From NCBI GenBank assembly GCA_963556195.1, contig OY744528.1, positions 53,366,060-53,430,059 of the forward strand: a DNA stretch of 64,000 nucleotides. The letters are read 5' to 3'. This DNA comes from Sepiola atlantica (lineage: Eukaryota; Mollusca; Cephalopoda; Sepiida; Sepiolidae). This document shows positions 31,601 to 38,837 of this stretch, piece by piece. Position 1 is the first letter of the stretch. Every line of letters starts with the position of its first letter. A model generated the notes under the pieces. The model did no database searches, was not told the DNA's origin, and saw only the letters and a program-made list of their open reading frames with translations. The translations under genes were made by a program, and so were the position numbers.

Positions 31601-32117
31601 GGCATCACTCACCTGGCTGATAATACGAAATGCACTCTGGGTCGGCAAAAAGCTTTACGCAGCGGGATTAGTAGAGACACCAAGTTGTGTTCGATGCGGC
31701 GACTGGGAGGAAACGACCAGTCATGTTTTCTTTCATTGCCCCATCGTTCGCCCGCTGTGTGAGTTAGTTGAAGGCTACACGGTTCGCATGTTGAACGGAC
31801 AGTTCTTCGTTTTGGAGTCTTTTTCGACATGCTGCAATTGGGCACCAATCATGAAGTGGGAGGAGCATTATGTGTTTCTTTGCTTACTAGCAGTCATGAG
31901 AGGAGTGATTTGGTCGACACGACAGAAGGAAGTCTACGGGGAAGAGACCTTCACTGCTCCCCAGCTTGTCCTCATTTTCCAGTCTCGCTTGAAAATGCGT
32001 GTCAGGCTGGAGAAGGTGAAACTCCCTTCGGCAGATTTCAACAAAAGGTGGGTGAAAGTTGCGCGTTTGTGTCGTTTGAATGGAGCTAATTTTGAGTGGT
32101 ACTTGGACGTGCCTTAG
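28656..32117 (+). CDS. LINE copy A ORF2, endonuclease-reverse transcriptase
   Basis: ORF2 nicks the target and copies LINE RNA onto the nicked end. Domains in order: apurinic-type endonuclease (LASLNGRGL, LQETHF, AGDWNAVLD, SDHRLV; about residues 1-235), linker, reverse transcriptase (KSPGIDGLPYELY, QTCSVKGRTIQDN, INLDQSKAFDRVDH, IRQGCPLSPMLY, catalytic YADDVTVLV; about 445-735), thumb and a C-terminal region with CVRCGDWEETTSHVFFHC (C-x2-C-x8-H-x4-C). All catalytic residues I can see are present. I chose ATG 28,656, giving 1,153 aa; an upstream in-frame ATG at 28,611 overlaps ORF1. Copy B differs by one residue. Confidence 0.9.
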   Translation: MALRLASLNGRGLRDTARKLRVVRDLQRLGVDVCCLQETHFIPSDYQGALTRDFQLYSAYFDTHSRGVSWLVKRTLNATCDPIYADPEGRLCVLDVTVKDVAFRLIGVYAPNASSERVPFFRRIEPFMDTSRQIILAGDWNAVLDPDLDRLGKRRGTNSNGDAKAFRDFIDKFDLVDKFRNEKPREVVWTWTASRGSDLGQLSSYLDRFLIRRVDLGLLDCPSFHNIVYSDHRLVRVRVNLDSPKPRLAGYWKFNTSLFDLKDFREQLLLTLQRELTGAIIGNKWWGHLKNVIRSFVADYSRRLNLRSRATKVALETSLSRAAEAGDSVTFTVAKTELNSLDNKADQGLIVRSRLKRVPHEATNMAASLRAEERRRSTDRHIASVTLSDGRLVTTNDGILEGFRSYFQDLFTKEPGLTMAQFDAYLADFSRLEATEAARCEGCINEDEVLEALRQVGLDKSPGIDGLPYELYLRLSPIFVPLLAVLFNSWFRNGYIPQYFTRGIIKLLRKDKSGGDGIGNFRPLTMLNTELKILAKILANRLQVVLFRLISPEQTCSVKGRTIQDNLHMIRLIIEKVDTEAALINLDQSKAFDRVDHRYLEAVLSSAGFGPHFRSWIRLFYANPGALVEVNGIRSKPFDLSRSIRQGCPLSPMLYVLALEPFLRRLRVNPVLRGITLSGACPMIKYSAYADDVTVLVTSSAEIRVVDMEIRRYEQVTGAKINCDKSVGLRIGAWRGVPLQGPFGWTDGPCKILGVWFGPDLQLEKNWSEVLKAVKAAARLWSLRNLTLKGRAEVCNSHIYPLILYRLSVLPLPAITLVELVKALFAFLWRGKQPMVRREICYLHPSEGGLGMPSVEIRQYTLRLHYLDRMCTPCEGNGEFWKEDTKKAFPALKSVHLHGGEAFRLPRRECSFYRECRQSLKYLLRVSESLSDTRVLSRKALYRVMVRGSVRDDITEELGLTKGELRLIWPWAPGLKCFDNYEASLTWLIIRNALWVGKKLYAAGLVETPSCVRCGDWEETTSHVFFHCPIVRPLCELVEGYTVRMLNGQFFVLESFSTCCNWAPIMKWEEHYVFLCLLAVMRGVIWSTRQKEVYGEETFTAPQLVLIFQSRLKMRVRLEKVKLPSADFNKRWVKVARLCRLNGANFEWYLDVP

Positions 32118-32256
32118 GCAGAATATTGGGTGGCCGAACCGAACACTGACCCTTTTATTTGACCCGGTTAGGCAAGATTAGGTTATGTTTTGTTTTTCTT
32201 CCCCTTTTTTAGCTTAGCTAGCGGTATGTAAGTTGTCATAGGCCCCCCTTTTTTTT

Positions 32257-32270
32257 TCGTCCTCTCCCCT

Positions 32271-32309
<39 letters not shown>
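32257..32309 (+). repeat. Pyrimidine/poly-T tract in LINE 3' UTR (copy A)
   Basis: C6, T9, then a run of over 35 T. The equivalent tract in copy B (42,439-42,487) differs in length and has CCCCCC in place of CCCCTTC, a typical unstable homopolymer. Confidence 0.8.
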
Positions 32310-32313
<4 letters not shown>

Positions 32314-32378
32314 CGACTTTTATTTTCTAATTCCCATTCCCGACCCCTATTAGGTGACTGATCTGTTGTTTTGTCAGA

Positions 32379-32442
32379 GATGCAGGTCTCCTCTCGTAAT
32401 TTTCGAAGGAGGTGTGAGAATAAAACTTTCGTGACCTGCATC
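32379..32442 (+). other. Predicted stem-loop in LINE 3' UTR (copy A)
   Basis: GATGCAGGTC and GACCTGCATC form a perfect 10-bp outer stem around a 44-nt interior that has its own shorter pairings (CTCC with GGAG). A hairpin near the 3' end of LINE RNA is a plausible RT recognition site; function is inferred. The same structure is at 42,557-42,620. Confidence 0.6.
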
Positions 32443-32747
32443 GCCTTTTTTCGACTGGCAAAACTACTTATCGGCCACATTTCTTTAGTGGGAGGTTCTT
32501 ATACTAACACTTAATTTTATTTATTTTTTCATTGTATATATATATATCATTCTTGTTCCCCCACTCCCAATTCCATGTATATATTGTCATTTTTGGGTTT
32601 TAAGTAGGTATATCATGGAGTAAATTTGTTTTGGTGATTGTGACTAGTTAAGTTAAGAATGTCAGTTAGGTCAACATTTTCCCCACCCCCTTGTAGGCCT
32701 TGTGCCAAATTTTGTATTCTTTACAAATAAATATAGTCTAGCTAAGC

Positions 32748-32825
32748 AACAAATGGTTAAATAAAGCTTATCCTTAAGTTATATTCGGCGTCCAGTTTTT
32801 ATTACAATTTATTTAACCATTCGTT
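32748..32825 (+). promoter_or_regulatory. Putative Tf1-type self-priming pair (R-region/leader)
   Basis: LTR bases 32,748-32,765 (AACAAATGGTTAAATAAA) are complementary to leader bases 32,808-32,825 at 17 of 18 positions, with 14 contiguous pairs. The leader segment starts one base after the LTR and ends at the gag ATG. In Tf1-type elements the 5' end of the RNA pairs with a sequence just inside the LTR and serves as primer in place of a tRNA. No tRNA-like primer-binding site is visible here, which supports that reading. Confidence 0.65.
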
Positions 32826-34198
32826 ATGGAACGTTACTTGAAACCCGATCGTCTAGACCTTGATACGGCCGACTCGGAATCTACTGACAAATGGCGGCAT
32901 TGGAGAAAAATGTTCGAAGGATTCCTTACAGCTCTACAGTTATCTTCAAACGCGGCTTTAACAGGTACTGAGAAATATACCCTTCTTTTACATCATGTCT
33001 CTACTGCTATTTATAGAAATTTATCTGAATGTGAAAATTATGAAACTGCGGTGGACATTTTAGAAGCCATGTTTGTAAAGAAAAAAAATACTATTTTTGC
33101 TAGACATTTACTTGCTACCCGGCGTCAACAACCAGAAGAGAGCCTTGAACAATACCTTCAGATTCTAAAGACGTTAAGTCGCGAGTGTGAATTTACAGCC
33201 TTAACTGCGAACCAAGCGAGAGATGTTTTTATCAGGGACGCATTTATTAATGGAATACAGTCCAACCAAATAAGACAAAGACTACTAGAGAATAAAAACC
33301 TAGACTTACCAACAGCTTATGAACAAGCTCTAACGTTGGACATGGCACAGAAGCAGTCTGTCTTCTATTTACAACCCGATATTTTGGGAGCTGCTATCGT
33401 AGCCCCTCCTCTGCATGTTCAAAATTCTTCCATTGTCCAAGATGCTGCCACCCCCCTTTCTAACGATCACGAACAACTTATCACTGCCGCCTCAGCTGGA
33501 TCCACATGCTACTTTTGTGGCCTTCGTATACATGCTCGTTCGTCCTGCCCGGCTCGAGATGTTAGATGCCACAAGTGTGATAAGCAGGGACATTTTTCGA
33601 AAGTTTGCCGGTCAGCTTCTCAAAAAAAACGTTCGGCTACTCTTGCTACTGTAGCACCAATTACAATATCAGCTGCATTCCCCGGCTGCCTCTCAAAAAC
33701 AATCGTGAGGGTAAAAATCAATGGATTGACTATTCATGCGCTTATTGATACAGGCAGTTCCGAAAGTTTTATTAATGCCAGTATTGTAAAAGCAAATAAA
33801 TGGGAAATATTTCCTTGTTCCAACCAAATATCAATGGCAAATTCATCTTTATCGTCCCATGTAATTGGATATTGCATGGTTAACCTGAAACTAAAAGGAA
33901 ACTCATATCAAGGGATCAAATTATCAGTAATGAAAAACCTCTGCTGCGAAGTGATTTTGGGTCACAATTTTCTAAAACAACATTCATGCGTTGAAATTCC
34001 TTTTGGTGGCCCCAAGCCAGTCCTAAGCGTATGTGGACTAGCAGCTGTCAAAGTGCGGCACCCGTCACTTTTTACAAACTTAACTCCTGACTGCAAACCA
34101 ATAGCAATAAAATCAAGACGCTATTCAGAAACGGACAAGCAGTTCATAGCAGCAGAAGTAACAAAACTACTTAAGAGAAGGAATTATAGAGCCAAGTG
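32826..34198 (+). pseudogene. Gypsy Gag-protease, frameshifted into Pol
   Basis: Gag forms the virus-like particle and the protease matures it. The N-terminal ~215 residues are capsid-like (WRHWRKMFEGFL, EKYTLLLHH, ESLEQYLQILKTLSRECEF). Two zinc knuckles follow: CYFCGLRIHARSSC and CHKCDKQGHFSKVC, both C-x2-C-x4-H-x4-C. The protease active site is ALIDTGSSESFI near residue 307. The frame begins only 19 bp after the LTR. Gag and protease share one frame, and the frame runs into the start of the RT region before an extra A near 34,172-34,175 throws it out, giving a stop at 34,198. Function as a full Gag-Pol is lost in this copy. Confidence 0.85.
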
Positions 34199-34795
34199 AA
34201 TCTCCATGGCGAGCACAGGTCCTCGTAACAGCCACTGAAAATCACAAGAAAAGGATGGTCATTGACTATTCCCAGACCATCAACAGATACACATTACTCG
34301 ATGCCTATCCACTGCCTCGTATTGACGAAATGATTTCTAATATTGCAAAATATCACACTTTCAGTACTTTAGATCTCAGAAGTGCCTACCATCAGGTACC
34401 TATCAAGCCAGAGGATAAGCCCTACACGGCATTCGAGGCCTGCGGTCGCCTATATCAGTTCTGCCGAATTCCTTTTGGGATAACAAATGGTGTGGCTAGC
34501 TTCCAGAGGGTAATAGATGAAATAATCTCCAATGAAAAATTGAAGGGTACTGTTGCATATATAGACAATGTCACAGTATGCGGACATAACCAAGCTGAAC
34601 ATGACCACAACCTTAAACGATTCATGGCTGCCGTCAAGAAATATAATCTGACTTTGAACAGTGAAAAATGTTCCTACAACTTGAAAAGCATCAAATTATT
34701 GGGATACATTGTCAAAAATGGCACCATGACGCCGGATTCCGAGCGACTGAAACCGCTAATGGAATTACCAATCCCTGGAAACATGCCCTCTTTTA
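34176..34795 (+). pseudogene. Gypsy reverse transcriptase, frame 2 segment
   Basis: Continues Pol one frame on from Gag-protease. Motifs: RMVIDYSQTINRYT, AYPLPRIDEMI, FSTLDLRSAYHQVPI (first catalytic Asp), IPFGITNGVASFQ and AYIDNVTVCG at about 34,555-34,584 where most Gypsy enzymes have Y-x-D-D. The second Asp is Asn. I believe some Gypsy lineages carry Y-x-D-N naturally, so this may be lineage-typical and not damage. Ends KSIKLLGYIVKNGTMTPD and SERLKPLMELPIP before an extra T in a T run at about 34,788-34,795 moves the frame again. Confidence 0.85.
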
Positions 34796-36655
34796 CGACG
34801 AGCCCTCGGTATGTTTGCTCACTACTCCCAATGGGTTGCGTCTTTTTCAGAAAAAATACACCCATTGACACAAGTATCTACTTTTCTGTTGTCCTGTTCC
34901 GCCATCAGAGCATTTCAAAACATGAAAAGGAACATTGCTCAGTCTGCCATTTCTGCTGTGGATCCTTTTATCCCTCTATTAGTTGAGACGGATGCCTCCG
35001 ACTGTGCGATAGCTGCCTCACTGAGACAATCCGGTCGTCCTGTAGCTTTTTTTTCAAGAACACTTTCGAAATCCGAGCGACGACACTCTGCAATAGAAAA
35101 AGAAGCGTACGCCATAGTTGAGGCATTACGAAAATGGAGGCATTACTTAATCGGCCGACATTTTGAATTAATCACTGACCAAAAGTCGGTCTCGTTTATG
35201 TTTAACCCAAAAACAACGAGTAAAATAAAAAACGAGAAAATAGCGAGATGGAGAATGGAGCTTTCTTGCTACTCCTTTGACGTCACTTACCGCCCTGGTA
35301 AGGAGAATGCCGCGGTCGACGCGCTTTCAAGGGTGTGTGGCCTGGTAACTGGCTCAGATGATCTTCAGTATATACACAGGGAATTGTGTCACCCATTTAT
35401 CACAGGAATGATTCACGTAGTCAGGAGCAGAAACTTGCCATATTCTGTTGAAGACGTAAAAAGAATTACGAACTCTTGTCGGATATGCGCAGAAAATAAG
35501 CCCAGGTTCTACAAACCTCCTCCAGCAACACTCATTAAGGCCACACAGCCTTTTGAAAGACTTAACCTGGATTTTAAGGGCCCTTTACCCTCTAAAACTA
35601 AAAATAAATACATGCTCACAATAATAGACGAGTACTCAAGATTTCCGTTCGTCATCCCCTGCCCAGACGTAACGGCTGCAACAGTAATTCAAGGCCTCTG
35701 CTCCATTTTTGCCGTTTTTGGAGTGCCTGCATATATACATTCAGATCGTGGGTCTGCTTTTATGTCGGACGAACTCAAGCAGTTTCTGCATGAACGAAGA
35801 GTAGCTGTAAGTAGAACAACTCCTCACAATCCTCAAGGAAACGGACAGTGCGAAAGATACAATGGTATAATATGGAAGACAGTACAGTTGGCGGCAGCAA
35901 ATCGCAATAGTCCGATCTCCGATTGGGAAAGTCTCATCCCCATGGCCTTATACGCTATTAGGACTCTATTATGTACAGCGACAAACGCTACCCCACATGA
36001 GAGATTCTTCTCGTTCCCACGACGAAGCTCAGCAGGCACATCACTTCCCTCGTGGCTTGCACAACCTGGCACAGTTTTATTAAAACGTCATGTTCGTCAT
36101 AGTAAACATGACCCATTGGTAAGCGAGGTACAATTAATCGAAGCGAACCCTCAGTATGCACTGGTCAGAAATTCAGAAGGAAGGCAATCTACTGTCTCCT
36201 TAAGGGATCTAGCCCCAGCAGGAAATGTATATGAACGTAGAACTGCTTCAGATGGATATAGAGCTCCGGTTCGTGGAACAAGTCCGACCCTCTTAGGTGA
36301 TCGTGTGCCAGATACGTCAAGTTCAGAGTCCCAACAAAACGAATCTGAATATACTAACAGAGTCGTCTCTGACTCTAGTTCGGACGACAGATGGGTACCA
36401 CGAAAGCGGTTTCACCCAATATCTGAGACAGATACTCAATCTTCAGACACCAAGCGACCGAAGCGCCGTAGAAAACGAGAGCGATTTGGAGCAAGATATT
36501 TTAGCCCTAAACCAGCAACACAAGACAGTCCCGAAACGTCGTCAGGTCCCGAGGAGCCTAGATTAGAAATGGATGTCGGGCACGAACAACCAAGACGCCC
36601 TCAAAGAACCCGCAGGAGGCCAGGTCGATGGGATGATTTTGTTCCCTACGAATAA
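34796..36655 (+). pseudogene. Gypsy RNase H-integrase, frame 3 segment
   Basis: After the second frameshift this 614-codon open frame covers RNase H (VETDASDCAIAASL, then EKEAYAIVEALRKWRHYLIG and TDQKSVSFM), the integrase zinc finger (HRELCHPFITGMIH ... CRICAENK), the integrase core (LNLDFKGPL, IHSDRGSAFMSDEL and NPQGNGQCERYN for the D,D,E triad) and a C-terminal domain. The last ~130 residues are Ser/Arg/Pro-rich and end RRRPGRWDDFVPYE. The first ATG of the open frame (34,811) is not a real start. Pol would require both single-base insertions to be absent, so this copy is not autonomous. Confidence 0.87.
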
Positions 36656-36662
36656 GAAGATA

Positions 36663-36674
36663 GATGGGGGAGAA
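36663..36674 (+). other. Polypurine tract
   Basis: GATGGGGGAGAA directly precedes the TG of the 3' LTR. Confidence 0.85.
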
Positions 36675-36952
36675 TGTAGTAACAAAGATAATTGATGCCT
36701 GTCTCCCCCTTGGAGTAATAATGGAATGTTCTACATTCGTGTATATTAAGAGTGAATGTTAAAACACTATTTGTCTAGCTAAGCAACAAAGCTCTGTGTG
36801 ATTTTTTCTCTGCCAGTAAGTCCGTGATTATTGTTATTATTGTTATTTATTGTTACTACCGTTATTTGTTAAATTTGTTGCTTGCTTTTTGTTACTCCTT
36901 ATATTTTTATTTATTTGGAGTTTGTTAATTTTTTTTCTACCGTTCTCCGGCC

Positions 36953-38827
36953 ATGGCTACTGCCAGCTGTGCGCCTTCGGAGACCTCTGAAGTGGTTGAG
37001 AAGCCATCTCAACCTACGGATAAAACGGACTGGATTAAGGCACCCGCCCTTAAAATTGACGTTGACGATTTTGTCGCCAAGGCAAAAGACTGCACGGATT
37101 TCGTGACTGAAACTGGAGTAATTATACAGTTACCAAGGTTGGAGGAATTCCAGAAAAAAACCATATTAATGTTCGTAGTGGACAGAAAGTCCAAAAAACT
37201 GATTAGGTCCTCAAAAGAAACTGTCGCAAAATTAATTGCAACAACCGGAGTACGTGCTGAACGTATCGTGAAATGTAAAGGTTATAACACCTGGAATAGC
37301 CTCTTTAAGACCGAGGAAGTCTGCATCGAACTCTCGAAGAAGGAAATAATCACGAAGGACTACATTCTGCGAATGGAATACATGGGTCGAAGGAGAACGA
37401 CCATCTCCGTTTTCGAAGTACCGGCTGTTGTCCCTGGCGAGTATTTGGGCGCCTTCCTGCTGAAGTTTGGAGATATAACCGCCATTACGGTTGATAAGTT
37501 CAATGGAACGTGGTCGTTTGACGTGTGGCTTAACGAGTCGGCTTTCAAGAAAGTACCATACTACATTGAAGCAAATGGAGAAAAATTACCTGTGGTGGTG
37601 GCTGGAAGACGTCCAGCTTGTTGGATATGCAATGAGGTTGGGCATTTAACTTTCACTTGCCCAACAAGGATCAAACCGGCCCAGCCTAACCCCAAGAATA
37701 GAGTGCTAGAACACTTGACCCCGAAAGTTGCAGCAGATAAAAAGACTCCCTCCTCAAAACCAACAGCTGAAACTGTAACCCCGGAGGAATTCGAGGACTT
37801 ATGCAACACAGAAAATGAATCTCCCAAAAAAAAAGTCGTATGGAACATTGTGACTGGAAAGAAATCACCGAAGTCATACGCTCAAGTGATGACCGAAGAG
37901 GAACAACTAGAGATAGAAACCAGTAACGATCCAGGTGGAGAAAAGTACAAAGAATTATTAAATCTTAAAAAGTCTCTCGACGAGGAGCGCAAATCTGAAG
38001 AAAAAAAGGAAAAAAAAAACGAAGGAAAAAAAATGGTTTCCGAAACCACAAGTAATGCGGAAAAAAAAAAAACTCCCCCGGCCAAAGAACGTCGCTCTCC
38101 AGCCAAAGGTGCACCCCCACCATTAAAGTCATCCCCACCAGTAAGGGAATCTAATTTGACCCCCTTATCAAAAGATAAGACCGTTACCCCAATTCCATCT
38201 CCTTTCTGTTCCCCGTGCAACACTCCTAAAAGTACACCGCCCCCCTCTCCAATGAAGACCGATATGCCGCCTCCTGCCTCACCCACCGCCCCCTCCACAT
38301 CCCAGAAACGCCATCGAAGTCCCTCGCTAGAGGCTCGGAAAAAGAAGACCCCTTTCTACACAGGCAAGGATGTCTGTAAAATTACTCCCGAAACTGAAAA
38401 TCTTATGATAAACCATCATAAGAAGAACTACCGAAACCTAGCTACACTAAAGATGGTACACAAAAAAGACATTACCAACCCGGAAAATTTCTTGGATGCA
38501 CAAAGACTTTTATCTGTGGTTAGATCAAGAGACAAAGCTAAAGGGGTTTGGAATATGATGGAGGAAGCGAATAACGCCTTTAATATATCGCCTCCTCTCG
38601 CTTTCTTTAACGATGAAGAAGTAGTATTACTGCAAAAATCTTGTGTTGGGAGGGTCCCTATTCGTATCCATCCTACACTCTACAGGGCATTAAAACTAAC
38701 TTTCCCCTTAGACATTGGCGGTGTGGCCCCGGACGGTCTCGTCTCAAATGAATTGGGACAAGGTTCTCTGGGTTCATCTGTCGGTGTCTTAAATGCATCA
38801 ATGTTCGTTTCGGGTTCCCAACTCTAA
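36953..38827 (+). CDS. LINE copy B ORF1 (624 aa)
   Basis: Same architecture as copy A: N-terminal globular region, one CCHC knuckle (CWICNEVGHLTFTC), Lys/Glu-rich and Pro-rich middle, conserved C-terminus. Three residue differences from copy A, all in the first ~180 residues: Thr4 to Ala, Ile to Val in DDFVAKAKD, Glu to Asp in FGDITAI. These accompany about 41 silent changes, a strong excess of synonymous differences. From about 37,567 onward the two ORF1 sequences are identical. Confidence 0.9.
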   Translation: MATASCAPSETSEVVEKPSQPTDKTDWIKAPALKIDVDDFVAKAKDCTDFVTETGVIIQLPRLEEFQKKTILMFVVDRKSKKLIRSSKETVAKLIATTGVRAERIVKCKGYNTWNSLFKTEEVCIELSKKEIITKDYILRMEYMGRRRTTISVFEVPAVVPGEYLGAFLLKFGDITAITVDKFNGTWSFDVWLNESAFKKVPYYIEANGEKLPVVVAGRRPACWICNEVGHLTFTCPTRIKPAQPNPKNRVLEHLTPKVAADKKTPSSKPTAETVTPEEFEDLCNTENESPKKKVVWNIVTGKKSPKSYAQVMTEEEQLEIETSNDPGGEKYKELLNLKKSLDEERKSEEKKEKKNEGKKMVSETTSNAEKKKTPPAKERRSPAKGAPPPLKSSPPVRESNLTPLSKDKTVTPIPSPFCSPCNTPKSTPPPSPMKTDMPPPASPTAPSTSQKRHRSPSLEARKKKTPFYTGKDVCKITPETENLMINHHKKNYRNLATLKMVHKKDITNPENFLDAQRLLSVVRSRDKAKGVWNMMEEANNAFNISPPLAFFNDEEVVLLQKSCVGRVPIRIHPTLYRALKLTFPLDIGGVAPDGLVSNELGQGSLGSSVGVLNASMFVSGSQL

Positions 38828-38837
38828 GAGCACTAGA

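Larger units (their letters stand above)
26603..32735 (+). mobile_element. Tx1-like LINE copy A, full length, 6.13 kb
   Basis: Complete two-ORF non-LTR element with a 168-bp 5' leader, ORF1, ORF2, and a ~620-bp 3' untranslated region ending AAATAAATATA. An 18-bp target duplication flanks it. Both ORFs are uninterrupted, so it may be competent. Tx1 assignment comes from the RT phrase QTCSVKGRTIQDNLHMIRL, YADD context and the CCHC box at the ORF2 C-terminus. Many Tx1-clade LINEs choose specific targets. Confidence 0.88.
26487..32806 (+). repeat. 5' LTR, expanded to 6.3 kb by LINE copy A
   Basis: Begins TGTAGTAACAAAG and ends TTTTTATTACA. A TATA-like TATATTAA is at 26,554-26,561, about 40 bp before the point where the LINE entered. 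The LINE sits between two copies of GTCTAGCTAAGCAACAAA (26,585-26,602 and 32,736-32,753). The remaining 53 bp after the LINE contain a phrase complementary to the leader downstream of the LTR. Confidence 0.88.

Noticed and set aside
31829..32089. Plus-strand small frame inside ORF2 (also 42,011-42,271)
   Set aside because: Overlaps ORF2 in another frame; no independent signal.
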